Source: Clostridiales bacterium
GTDB taxonomy: Bacteria; Bacillota; Clostridia; Christensenellales; Borkfalkiaceae
Length of the DNA: 64,000 nucleotides
Reading direction: 5' to 3'
Assembly: GCA_022508285.1 (NCBI GenBank)
Contig: JAFLVN010000003.1
Location: 45,360-109,359, forward strand
Below the pieces are notes generated by a model. That model saw only the letters and a list, made by a program, of their open reading frames with translations. It made no database searches and was not told the origin of the DNA. Position numbers and translations under genes: made by a program. Of this stretch, positions 39,889-48,505 are shown piece by piece; position 1 is the stretch's first letter; each line of letters opens with the position of its first letter.

Positions 39889-40422
39889 TTATTTAACTAA
39901 TTTAACGGTATCTTCAAACTTTTTGCGGTTTTTCTCTCGGACTGGGTAGCCCTCGGTTGCATAGCCCAAAGCGATTACAAGGGGGAATTTTGTGCCCTCC
40001 TTGAGCTCCAAAAATTTGGCAATGCCTTTTTCGTCTCGCATGCCGACTATGCACGATTGTATGCCCATATTTTCCGCCGCAAGCACGATATAGGCGGAGA
40101 GTATGCCGATATCAATGGGCACAAACTCCGTCTTTATTATTTTCTGTCCGAGTCTCTCCAAAATGGGCGGCTTGCCCTGCTCTATAACGATAAACGAGGA
40201 GCAGTCCGAAGCCCACTTGTTACTGCCTAAAATCTGTACGTTCTTTGCAAATGCCTTAGCTTTTTCGCCGTTTACGGCATACAGCTTATATGGCTGAGAG
40301 TTTACTGCCGAGGGGGCAAACTTTGCAAGCCTGCAAATTTCAAGCAAATCCTCGTCTGAAATACTTTTGCTTGAATACTCACGGGTGCTCTGTCGTGTAA
40401 GATACAATTTTTCAAGTTCCAT
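39889..40422 (-). CDS. Nitroreductase family protein
   Basis: LYLTRQSTREYSSKSISDEDLLEICRLAKFAPSAVNSQPYKLYAV; C-term VIALGYATEGYPVREKNRK. Confidence 0.88.
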   Translation of the reverse strand: MELEKLYLTRQSTREYSSKSISDEDLLEICRLAKFAPSAVNSQPYKLYAVNGEKAKAFAKNVQILGSNKWASDCSSFIVIEQGKPPILERLGQKIIKTEFVPIDIGILSAYIVLAAENMGIQSCIVGMRDEKGIAKFLELKEGTKFPLVIALGYATEGYPVREKNRKKFEDTVKLVK

Positions 40423-40482
40423 TTTAAACCTCTCAAACTATCTAATATTAGCTGTGCAACGGTAAGTTGCACAGCTACTTAA

Positions 40483-42465
40483 TTAACGTCTATTTTTTAC
40501 ATTCTGTATTGAGATTTTTGCAGCCTCTGCAATATTTTCCTTGTTGAATCCGAAGTGTTCGAACAGCGCTTTCGCAGGTCCTGAAGAGCCGAAAGAATTC
40601 ATAGCTATAATTTCGCCGAAGTCGCCGGCATATTTGTACCAGGAGTAGGGGGAAGCCGCTTCAACGCACACACGTGCCTTAACCGACTTCGGCAAAACTT
40701 TTTCTTTGTACTCAGCCGTCTGTCTTTCAAATTCTTCTATGCAGGGCATAGAGACGACCCTTGCTTTAATACCGTCCTTTTGAAGCAGCTCCTTTGCGCC
40801 CATGCACAAATCGATTTCAGAACCGCTTCCCATTAAAATTACGTCGGGCTTAGCCGTATCGGACAGAATGTAACCGCCCGTAAGCGCCTTGAGCCCCGTT
40901 CCCTCGTACTGTCCCAAATTCTGCCTTGAAAGTACCAAAACGGTGGGTGAATTCTGGGTTAACGCTTCAACGTACGCCGCTACCGTCTCTCTGCCGTCGC
41001 AGGGGCGGAAGACCTTCAGGTTGGGCACCGAGCGCAGGGCTATAAGATGCTCAACGGGCTGATGGGTCGGACCGTCCTCGCCGACGCCAATCGAATCGTG
41101 GGTCATAACGTAGATTACGGGGATATTCATCAGCGCACTCATTCTTATGCCGCCCTTCATATAGTCGGAGAATGAGAAGAACGTGGAGCATACAATTCTC
41201 AAGCCGCCGTGCAGGTAAATGCCGTTGCATATAGCCGCCATTGCGTGTTCTCTGATGCCGAAGTGAATATTTCTTCCCGTTCTGTTTTCGGGTGATAAGT
41301 ATCCGGCGCCCTTAATTTCCGTCTTGGTGGAGGGTGAAAGATCTGCCGAGCCCGATAAAAGGTTGGGCATTTCCTTTGCAATCTCGTTTAAAACTTTGCC
41401 GCCGCTCGAGCGGGTAGCGTCGGGCTTTGAAAAATCCAGCCTTTCCAGTATTCCGTTGAAATCTGGCTCATAACCCTGCATATAATTTTTATACTGGTTA
41501 GCAAGCTCGGGGAAAGCGGCTGAATATTTTTCAAACAGCTCGTTCCATTCATCCTCGGCTTTCAACTTTTCATCGGCGATGGCAAGGCAGTGTTCTTTCA
41601 CGTCCTCGGGAACTTCAAATGGTGCATAATTCCAATCGAAGTATTCCTTGGTCTTTTTAAGATTTTCCTCGCCCAAGGGTGCGCCGTGTGCGTCCGCAGA
41701 GTTTGCAAGGGGTGAACCGTAGCCTATAACCGAATTGCAGATTATAATCGAGGGGCGGGTAAGGTCGGACTTTGCAAGCTCGATAGCCTTTTTTAAAGTG
41801 GCAAGATTATTTGCGTCGTTAACTCTTATCACCTGCCAGCCTTGCGCCGCAAAGCGGGTTGCCGTATCCTCGGAGAAGGTAGAGTTTATGTTGCCCTCGA
41901 TGGTTATATCGTTTTTATCGTATAAAAGTATAAGTTTTCCGAGCTTCTGAGTGCCGGCAAAGGAGCACGCCTCGTAGCTCATTCCCTCCTGCAAACAGCC
42001 GTCGCCGCATAAAACGTAGGTGTAGTGGTCAACAATAGGATAGTTTTTTCTGTTAAATGTTGCCGCAAGATGGGCTTCGGCAAGCGCCATACCAACGGCG
42101 TTTGCTATGCCCTGACCCAAGGGACCCGTGGAGGTTTCGACTCCGGGAGTTACTCCGTATTCGGGGTGACCGGGCGCTTTTGAGTCGAGCTGGCGGAAAT
42201 TCTTTATGTCCTCGATAGTTATATCGTAGCCGAAAAGGTGCAACAGAGAATAGAGGAGCATACTGCCGTGTCCGGCGGACAGAATAAATCTGTCGCGGTT
42301 GTCCCACTTGGGATTTTTATAGCTGAAATTCAGGTGCTCGGCAAACAGCTCGTAGCCGATAGGCGCCGCACCCATGCAAATGCCGGGATGACCGGAGTTT
42401 GCCTTTTGAATAGCTTCAGCCGAAAGTATTCTGATTGCGTTTACGCTCTTTGTCTCTACTGACAT
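40483..42465 (-). CDS. tkt: Transketolase
   Basis: KANSGHPGICMGAAPIGYELF, GPLGQGIANAVGMALAEA, GDGCLQEGMSYEA, THDSIGVGEDGPTHQPVEHLIALR. Confidence 0.96.
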   Translation of the reverse strand: MSVETKSVNAIRILSAEAIQKANSGHPGICMGAAPIGYELFAEHLNFSYKNPKWDNRDRFILSAGHGSMLLYSLLHLFGYDITIEDIKNFRQLDSKAPGHPEYGVTPGVETSTGPLGQGIANAVGMALAEAHLAATFNRKNYPIVDHYTYVLCGDGCLQEGMSYEACSFAGTQKLGKLILLYDKNDITIEGNINSTFSEDTATRFAAQGWQVIRVNDANNLATLKKAIELAKSDLTRPSIIICNSVIGYGSPLANSADAHGAPLGEENLKKTKEYFDWNYAPFEVPEDVKEHCLAIADEKLKAEDEWNELFEKYSAAFPELANQYKNYMQGYEPDFNGILERLDFSKPDATRSSGGKVLNEIAKEMPNLLSGSADLSPSTKTEIKGAGYLSPENRTGRNIHFGIREHAMAAICNGIYLHGGLRIVCSTFFSFSDYMKGGIRMSALMNIPVIYVMTHDSIGVGEDGPTHQPVEHLIALRSVPNLKVFRPCDGRETVAAYVEALTQNSPTVLVLSRQNLGQYEGTGLKALTGGYILSDTAKPDVILMGSGSEIDLCMGAKELLQKDGIKARVVSMPCIEEFERQTAEYKEKVLPKSVKARVCVEAASPYSWYKYAGDFGEIIAMNSFGSSGPAKALFEHFGFNKENIAEAAKISIQNVKNRR

Positions 42466-42540
42466 AAAGTTTCTCCTTATAAATACGTAAAATTTGTAAA
42501 TTCAGCGGCTTTTCCGCCGCACTTTATAGTGCTTTAATTT

Positions 42541-42569
42541 ATTATACAATATTAACGCTTTTATTACAA
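42541..42569 (-). promoter_or_regulatory. Putative tkt promoter
   Basis: Minus strand TTGTAA - 17 bp - TATAAT. Confidence 0.55.
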
Positions 42570-42693
42570 GTAATAAAGGGCTGAAAACTTAAATGTTTTT
42601 ATCTCTCATTTTTTCATTCGACCGCTTAAAATCGTTTCCTTTTTACTGTAAAATATGTTATAATAAACCTAATGCCAATTCTAAATATTTTAC

Positions 42694-42789
42694 GCCGAAA
42701 AACGTAGCACGGATTTATTTCGTGCGTAAGCGTTTTACGACACAAGCAATCTCGCTGCAATTCGAAGCGTAGCGAGAATTGAGCGAATT
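42694..42789 (+). repeat. Structured intergenic element, copy A (upstream of proS)
   Basis: GCCGAAAAACGTAGC...CGTTTTACGACA..AGCAA.CTCGC..hairpin..GCGAATT; aligns nearly end to end with the minus strand of 50404-50501. Confidence 0.65.
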
Positions 42790-42808
42790 TATAATTAAGG
42801 AGTTTTGT

Positions 42809-44245
42809 ATGGGCAAAGAGAGTAAAGAGAGCTTTGTAGAACAGATTGCGGATATGGAAAAGGACTTCCCGCAGTGGTACACGGACGTCGTTTTAAAGAC
42901 GAAACTTGTTGACTACGGTCCTGTAAAGGGCACTATGATTATCCGCCCCTACGGCTATGAAATTTGGGAGAATATACAGTCCGAGCTGAATGCACGCTTT
43001 AAAGCTACGGGTCACAAGAATGCGTACTTCCCTTTGCTCATTCCTATGAGCTTTTTCACTAAGGAGGCGGAGCACGTTGAAGGCTTCGCTCCCGAAGTTG
43101 CGGTTGTTACCCATGCGGGCGGCGAGGAGCTTGCAGAGCCCCTTGCAATCCGTCCCACGTCCGAAACAATTTTCGGTAGCATGTATTCGAAATGGCTGCA
43201 ATCCTACCGTGATTTGCCCATTCTTATAAATCAGTGGTGCAACATCATGCGTTGGGAAAAGACCACAAGACCTTTCTTGCGCACTTCAGAGTTTTTATGG
43301 CAGGAGGGTCACACCGCTCACGCCACCGAAGAGGAGGCAGAGGAAGAGACTATGAAAATGCTTGGTGTGTATAAGGAATTTGCCGAAAACGTGCTGGCAA
43401 TTCCCGTAATCACGGGCAGAAAAACCGAAAAAGAAAAGTTTGCCGGCGCAGTTGCAACCTACGGAATGGAAGCCATGATGAAGGACGGCAAGAGCCTTCA
43501 GGCGGGCACTTCGCACTTCCTCGGTCAGAACTTTGCAAAGGCGTTCGATATCAAGTTTTTGGATAAGGACGGCGTGCAGAAGTATGCCTACACTTCAAGC
43601 TGGGGCGTTTCTACAAGGCTTATAGGTGCGCTCATCATGGCGCACGGCGACCAGCGCGGATTAATCCTTCCACCCAAGGTTGCGCCCGTTCAGGTAGTCA
43701 TTGTTCCCATCGCCGCAAAGAAGGGCGGAGTAGTGGAAGTGTGCGAAAATTTAAAGGCAAAACTTGCCGAAAAGTCAATACGTGTTGAGTTTGACAACAC
43801 CGACGCAAGCCCCGGCTGGAAGTTTAACGAGTGGGAAATGAAGGGCGTACCCTTAAGAATCGAGATTGGTCCCCGAGACATTGAAAACGGCAAGGCAATG
43901 ATTTTCCGTCGCGACACTCTCGCAAAAGACAGCTACGACCTCGATACCCTCGTGCAGACGGTGGAAGAATTGCTTACAACTGTTCAAAAGGATATGCTCG
44001 AAGCCGCTCGGGTTCGCCGTGACGAGAGAATTGTTTACGCAACAGACATGGCGGGTATATTAAAGGGCGTTGAAGGCGGCAACTTCGTTAAGGCAGGCTG
44101 GTGCGGCTGCCGTGAGTGCGAGGACAAGGTAAAGGCAGAAACAGCGGCAACCGCTCGGGTTTACGCCGAGGGTGAAACCAGCAAAACCTGCGCAGTTTGC
44201 GGTAAAAAAGCTAAGCACACAATAATCTTCGCAAGAGCATATTAA
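42809..44245 (+). CDS. proS: Prolyl-tRNA synthetase (short, eukaryote/archaeal-like type)
   Basis: DFPQWYTDVVLKTKLVDYGPVKGTMIIRPYGYEIWENIQ, RPTSETI, LRTSEFLWQEGHTAH; ATG 42809 with aaggag RBS. Confidence 0.95.
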   Translation: MGKESKESFVEQIADMEKDFPQWYTDVVLKTKLVDYGPVKGTMIIRPYGYEIWENIQSELNARFKATGHKNAYFPLLIPMSFFTKEAEHVEGFAPEVAVVTHAGGEELAEPLAIRPTSETIFGSMYSKWLQSYRDLPILINQWCNIMRWEKTTRPFLRTSEFLWQEGHTAHATEEEAEEETMKMLGVYKEFAENVLAIPVITGRKTEKEKFAGAVATYGMEAMMKDGKSLQAGTSHFLGQNFAKAFDIKFLDKDGVQKYAYTSSWGVSTRLIGALIMAHGDQRGLILPPKVAPVQVVIVPIAAKKGGVVEVCENLKAKLAEKSIRVEFDNTDASPGWKFNEWEMKGVPLRIEIGPRDIENGKAMIFRRDTLAKDSYDLDTLVQTVEELLTTVQKDMLEAARVRRDERIVYATDMAGILKGVEGGNFVKAGWCGCRECEDKVKAETAATARVYAEGETSKTCAVCGKKAKHTIIFARAY

Positions 44246-44275
44246 AAGAGCATATTAATCTATTTATAACTACAA

Positions 44276-44302
44276 CGGCGGGGCAAAAATTTTGCCCCGC
44301 CG
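44276..44302 (+). terminator. proS terminator
   Basis: CGGCGGGGCAAAA/ATTTTGCCCCGCCG palindrome. Confidence 0.65.
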
Positions 44303-44323
44303 CTAAATTTTTAGCTATATGGC

Positions 44324-44352
44324 TTGAAATTTGTTACAAAATATTATATAAT
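44324..44352 (+). promoter_or_regulatory. Putative promoter of TlpA lipoprotein pair
   Basis: TTGAAA - 17 bp - TATAAT. Confidence 0.6.
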
Positions 44353-44405
44353 GTAATAAACTAGCATTGTTTTACAAGTTACTATTTTTTGGAGGAGAAA
44401 AAATA

Positions 44406-45107
44406 ATGAAAAAACTACTTGCGCTGCTTGTTGCGCTTGTATGCGTGTTCGCCGTTGCGTTTACCGCCTGTGAGGATATCGGTAACAACTCCGGCAACAC
44501 AAACAACGGACAAAACAATAATGACCAAACCGACAACGAGCAGCCTGGGGACGAACAGGAAGGTGACGGCGAAAACAACGAAGAGGACGGACAGGAGGGC
44601 GACGGCGAAAACAACGAAGAGGACGAATACGAAAAGCTTCCTCTCTTTACCGTTGAAACGTATAACAGCGCCTACACGGCTGGAACGTTCTCATCCGCAG
44701 ATGCATTAGGCAAAGTACTTATAATTAACTTCTGGTACACCACCTGCGGAGTTTGTAATGATGAAATGCCCCATGTTGAAGAGCTCAACGAAACTTACGG
44801 CGACGATATAGTTGTGATTGCAGTCCACAAGGACAACGGTGAGCAGAGTGTAGCTCAGAGCCATATAAATAGCCATGGTTGGTCAGGCTACAAAACCATT
44901 TTCGCAAAAGACTACAAGGATGGCAATGTTGATGCGATAGCCCAAATGTGCGGTGTAGCCGGCAACGACTATCCCGTAACGGTTGTTGTAGACAGACAGG
45001 GATATATTATATACACGCAGATGGGCAACTTTATGGACTGGGATAGCGAAACTTTTGTGACCACAAACATGCTTGCACCCTATATAGAGATAGCGTTGGC
45101 AAGATAA
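44406..45107 (+). CDS. TlpA-family thioredoxin-like lipoprotein (CGVC active site)
   Basis: Lipobox AVAFTAC; acidic G/E/D/N linker; IINFWYTTCGVCNDEMPHVEELNETYGDD. Confidence 0.88.
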   Translation: MKKLLALLVALVCVFAVAFTACEDIGNNSGNTNNGQNNNDQTDNEQPGDEQEGDGENNEEDGQEGDGENNEEDEYEKLPLFTVETYNSAYTAGTFSSADALGKVLIINFWYTTCGVCNDEMPHVEELNETYGDDIVVIAVHKDNGEQSVAQSHINSHGWSGYKTIFAKDYKDGNVDAIAQMCGVAGNDYPVTVVVDRQGYIIYTQMGNFMDWDSETFVTTNMLAPYIEIALAR

Positions 45108-45128
45108 AAAATTTTTTTGGAGAAGACA

Positions 45129-46232
45129 ATGAAAAAATTTATTGCGTTTATCGTTGCGCTTATATGCGTATTTGCTGTGCCGTTTTCGGCTTGCAAATTT
45201 TTAGAAATAGACTTTGGCGACGGATTTTTCAATCAGGCGGACGGTGACAACGAGAACGGTGACGGATCCGAACTTGAACAGCCCAACGGCGGCGAAGAGG
45301 ACGGCGAAAAGACCGAACCCGAAAACCCGAACGGCGACAACGACAACAAGGGTGGCAACACCGAGCCCGAACAGCCGAACGGTGGCGAAGAGGACGGCGA
45401 AAAGACCGAGCCCGAGAACCCGAGCGGCGGCGAAGAGGACGGTGGAAATACCGAGCCCGAGAACCCGAGCGGCGGCGAAGAGGACGGTGGAAATACCGAA
45501 CCCGAGAACCCGAACGGCGGCGATAACGACAAAAAAGAAGAAGAAAAGCCGCACGAGTGCACGTACGATTACTCTGCATGGTCGTCTGATAATACCCACC
45601 ATTGGCATGCATCCACCTGTCACGAGCATCCCGAAAATAAAATCGATTACGACTCTCACAATTTTATAAACAACAAATGTATAGTTTGCAATAAAATCAA
45701 GCTTGATGACTCTGTAGATTACGTAAAACTTCCCAATTTCACTGTAGAAACCTATAATAGTGCTTATAAGAAAGGAACGTTCTCATCTACAGACGCACTG
45801 GGCAAAGTACTTATAATTAACTTCTGGTACACCACCTGCGGTGTTTGCGTAGAAGAAATGCCCGATCTTGAAGAGCTTAACGAAACTTACAAAGACGATA
45901 TAGTTGTGATTGCAATACACAAGAACAACAATGAACAGCTCGTTGCGCAAAACTTTATAGATGATTATCGGACTACTACTAATCCAAACAAACCTAAAAC
46001 ACCGTGGACCAATTATAAAACCATTTTCGGAAAAGACTACGACGACAGCGGTGTTGACGCAATAGCCAAAATGTGCGGTATAGCCGGCAGCGACTATCCC
46101 GTAACGGTTGTTGTAGATAGACAAGGATATATTATATATACGCAGATGGGCAACTTTATGGACTTTGATTATGGAACTTTCCAGTATACAAACATGCTTG
46201 CACCCTATATAGAGGCAGCGTTGGCAAGATAA
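45129..46232 (+). CDS. TlpA-family thioredoxin-like lipoprotein with tandem-repeat linker and HWHxxxC module
   Basis: Lipobox AVPFSAC; (NPxGGEEDGGxTEPE)n linker; HHWHASTC...CIVC; IINFWYTTCGVCVEEMPDLEELNETY. Confidence 0.88.
   Translation: MKKFIAFIVALICVFAVPFSACKFLEIDFGDGFFNQADGDNENGDGSELEQPNGGEEDGEKTEPENPNGDNDNKGGNTEPEQPNGGEEDGEKTEPENPSGGEEDGGNTEPENPSGGEEDGGNTEPENPNGGDNDKKEEEKPHECTYDYSAWSSDNTHHWHASTCHEHPENKIDYDSHNFINNKCIVCNKIKLDDSVDYVKLPNFTVETYNSAYKKGTFSSTDALGKVLIINFWYTTCGVCVEEMPDLEELNETYKDDIVVIAIHKNNNEQLVAQNFIDDYRTTTNPNKPKTPWTNYKTIFGKDYDDSGVDAIAKMCGIAGSDYPVTVVVDRQGYIIYTQMGNFMDFDYGTFQYTNMLAPYIEAALAR
45280..45540 (+). repeat. In-frame coding tandem repeat, ~45-bp unit
   Basis: Repeated cccgagaacccgagcggcggcgaagaggacggtggaaataccgag units. 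Confidence 0.8.
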
Positions 46233-46245
46233 AATTTAATAAAAA

Positions 46246-46273
46246 GCGGCGGCGAGCCAAGGCTCGCCGCCGC
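46246..46273. terminator. Bidirectional terminator between TlpA gene and metK
   Basis: GCGGCGGCGAGCC-aa-GGCTCGCCGCCGC then tcttttttat. Confidence 0.75.
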
Positions 46274-46280
46274 ATCTTTT

Positions 46281-47414
46281 TTATAAATATTTCTTTAAGC
46301 TTTCAACCTTGTTTAACCGCTCCCAAGGCAGGTTTGGTTTGCCGAAGTGCCCATAAGCCGAAGTCTGCGAGAATATCGGCTCTTTCAGCCCCAGCGTCTT
46401 TATTATCGCCGCAGGGCGCAAATCGAATTCCTTTTTTACTATTTCGGCAAGCTCGTCGTCGCCGAGTTTGCCTGTGCCGAAGGTGTCAACGAACACCGAA
46501 ACGGGCTTTGACACACCTATTGCATAGGCAATCTGCAATTCCACTTCGTCGCAGAGTCCTGCCGCAACGAGGTTTTTGCAAATATACCTCGCCATATAAG
46601 CCGCCGAGCGGTCAACTTTAGTTGAATCCTTACCGGAAAACGCTCCGCCGCCGTGCGCACACCTGCCTCCGTAGGTGTCTACTATAATCTTTCTGCCTGT
46701 AAGCCCGCTGTCGCCCTCGGGGCCGCCTATATTGAATCGACCCGTGGGGTTGATTAAATATTTTGTTTTTACAAGCAATTCTTCGGGAATAACGGGAATA
46801 ACGTGCTTGATTATATCCTCTTTCAGCTGTTCCTGAGTTACCGTTGTATTGTGCTGTGCGGAAATTACCACTGTGTCCACACGAACGGGGGTCTTGCCGT
46901 CGTACTCCACGGTCACCTGCGTTTTTCCGTCGGGACGAAGGTACGAAAGCGTGCCGTTGCGCCTCACTTCGGCAAGCTTGCGCGCAAGCTTATGTGCAAG
47001 CGAAATGGGGAGGGGCATAAGCTCTTCGGTCTCACGGCAGGCATAGCCGAACATCATGCCCTGGTCGCCTGCACCCGTCTCGTTTTCGCGGTCAACACCC
47101 ATTGCGATATCGGGGCTTTGGCTATGTACGGCAACGTCGATTTTGCACTTATCGAATGCGAATGAGCCGTGCCTGTAGCCTATCTTTTCGATTATGCCTC
47201 TGGTAATCATCGCATAATCGTCGTCGGTGATTTTAGCGGTCGAGGTGACTTCGCCCATAATCATCATTCTGTCGTACGCTGCGCAGCACTCAATGGCGCA
47301 CCTTGCGTTGGGGTCTTTTGATAAAATATAGTCTAAAATTCCGTCTGAAACCTGATCGCACAGTTTATCGGGATGTCCCTCGGTTACGCTCTCACTCGTA
47401 AAAAACTTTCTCAT
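46281..47414 (-). CDS. metK: S-adenosylmethionine synthetase
   Basis: [65 protein letters not shown]; start corrected to 47414. Confidence 0.96.
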   Translation of the reverse strand: MRKFFTSESVTEGHPDKLCDQVSDGILDYILSKDPNARCAIECCAAYDRMMIMGEVTSTAKITDDDYAMITRGIIEKIGYRHGSFAFDKCKIDVAVHSQSPDIAMGVDRENETGAGDQGMMFGYACRETEELMPLPISLAHKLARKLAEVRRNGTLSYLRPDGKTQVTVEYDGKTPVRVDTVVISAQHNTTVTQEQLKEDIIKHVIPVIPEELLVKTKYLINPTGRFNIGGPEGDSGLTGRKIIVDTYGGRCAHGGGAFSGKDSTKVDRSAAYMARYICKNLVAAGLCDEVELQIAYAIGVSKPVSVFVDTFGTGKLGDDELAEIVKKEFDLRPAAIIKTLGLKEPIFSQTSAYGHFGKPNLPWERLNKVESLKKYL

Positions 47415-47428
47415 AACTCCTCCGTAAA

Positions 47429-47457
47429 TAAAAACTCCTCTGCCGCCGCAGGGGAGT
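47429..47457 (-). terminator. Riboswitch-linked intrinsic terminator
   Basis: Minus strand ACTCCCCTGC-ggc-GGCAGAGGAGTTTTTATT, just upstream of the metK RBS. Confidence 0.7.
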
Positions 47458-47465
47458 AGATTTTG

Positions 47466-47572
47466 TCTATTTCCCCATCGGTACGGCATTAGCACCTTGC
47501 AGTTATCCACAGCGTGGATAGTAGGTTGCTGTGTGGTCAACGAGCCGTTCTCTCGCACACTCTTTATAGGTT
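47466..47572 (-). ncRNA. SAM riboswitch-like leader (S-box type)
   Basis: Minus strand GAGAGAACGGCTCGTTGACCACACAGCAACCT...AAGGTGCTAATGCC...GGGAAATAGAC resembles S-box core; upstream of metK; followed by terminator. Confidence 0.8.
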
Positions 47573-47579
47573 TTAAAGT

Positions 47580-47608
47580 ATTGTAACAAACCCCGCCGCA
47601 ATTGTCAA
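47580..47608 (-). promoter_or_regulatory. metK promoter
   Basis: Minus strand TTGACA - 17 bp - TACAAT immediately upstream of the riboswitch. Confidence 0.75.
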
Positions 47609-47653
47609 CCAAAACTTGCATTTATACGAATTATATTTTATAATAATATAGCT

Positions 47654-48502
47654 ATGAAATGTACGCAGTGCCCCGTCACCTGCGGCACAGACCGCAAACT
47701 TTATGCGGGAGCGTGCGGAGTGCAGGGGCTTAAAATCGCAAAATACTATCTGCATCCCTTCGAAGAGCCGCCGATATCCTATAAAAACGGAAGCGGGTGC
47801 ATATTCTTTTGCGGGTGTTCATTAAAGTGCGTGTTCTGCCAGAACTTCGAGCTCTCCCGCAATACGAGAGGGAAAAGTATAACCAAAGAGAAGCTGGCGG
47901 AAATATTCCGCACTCTCGAAGACATGGGCGCAGAGAACATCAATTTAGTCAATCCTACCCATTATTTAAGTGATATAATAGGGGCAATTGAAATTTACCG
48001 CCCCAAAATTCCAATAGTCTACAACACACACGGCTACGAAAATATTGATGACTTAAAGCTCGCAAACGAATTTGTAGATATATGGCTCACCGACCTCAAA
48101 TTTATCGACCCGCTGCTTGCAAAACGCTATACGAGCCGCCAAAACTATGCGGAATATGCCCTTTCCGCAATTGAATTTATGGCGGAAAAACCGCTTAAAA
48201 TGCAAAACGGCAAAATGCTTTCGGGCTGTATAGTCCGTCACCTCATTTTGCCGCTCGCCGCATACGATAGCGTGAACGTGGTAAAATTTGTTTCTACCCT
48301 GCCCAAAGACGTATACTTTTCACTCATGAGCCAGTACACGCCTTTCGGTGAGATTGAAAACTATAAGGAATTGCAGCGCACAATCACCCGTCGTGAGTAC
48401 GAAAAGGTACTTGCCGCAGTTGAGGAGGCGGGGCTCACGAACGTATTTTTGCAGGACTTTGAAAGCGCAAAGAAAGAGTATATCCCCAAATGGGACTTCT
48501 GA
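47654..48502 (+). CDS. Radical SAM protein, pyruvate-formate-lyase-activating-enzyme-like
   Basis: CGCSLKCVFCQNFELS (CxxxCxxC), NLVNPTHYLSDIIGAI, IVYNTHGYENID. Confidence 0.88.
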   Translation: MKCTQCPVTCGTDRKLYAGACGVQGLKIAKYYLHPFEEPPISYKNGSGCIFFCGCSLKCVFCQNFELSRNTRGKSITKEKLAEIFRTLEDMGAENINLVNPTHYLSDIIGAIEIYRPKIPIVYNTHGYENIDDLKLANEFVDIWLTDLKFIDPLLAKRYTSRQNYAEYALSAIEFMAEKPLKMQNGKMLSGCIVRHLILPLAAYDSVNVVKFVSTLPKDVYFSLMSQYTPFGEIENYKELQRTITRREYEKVLAAVEEAGLTNVFLQDFESAKKEYIPKWDF

Positions 48503-48505
48503 AAA

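Noticed and set aside
42600-42808. T-box leader upstream of proS (also considered for glyS, 54191-54310)
   Set aside because: No T-box core sequence (GGGTGGNACCGCG) seen; leaders are short or occupied by the repeat element or terminator.
45280-45540. CRISPR array
   Set aside because: Repeats are contiguous, in-frame coding units without unique spacers; no cas genes in the window.
45201-45669. Overlapping ORFs in other frames (45201-45659 -, 45214-45669 +, 45229-45612 -, 45233-45562 -)
   Set aside because: By-products of the 45-bp in-frame tandem repeat of the TlpA lipoprotein gene; low-complexity translations (S/T/R/P-rich), no RBS.
47415-47621. N-terminal 69-aa extension of MetK in the ORF track
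   Set aside because: It reads through the SAM-riboswitch-like leader and terminator; true start with RBS is at 47414.
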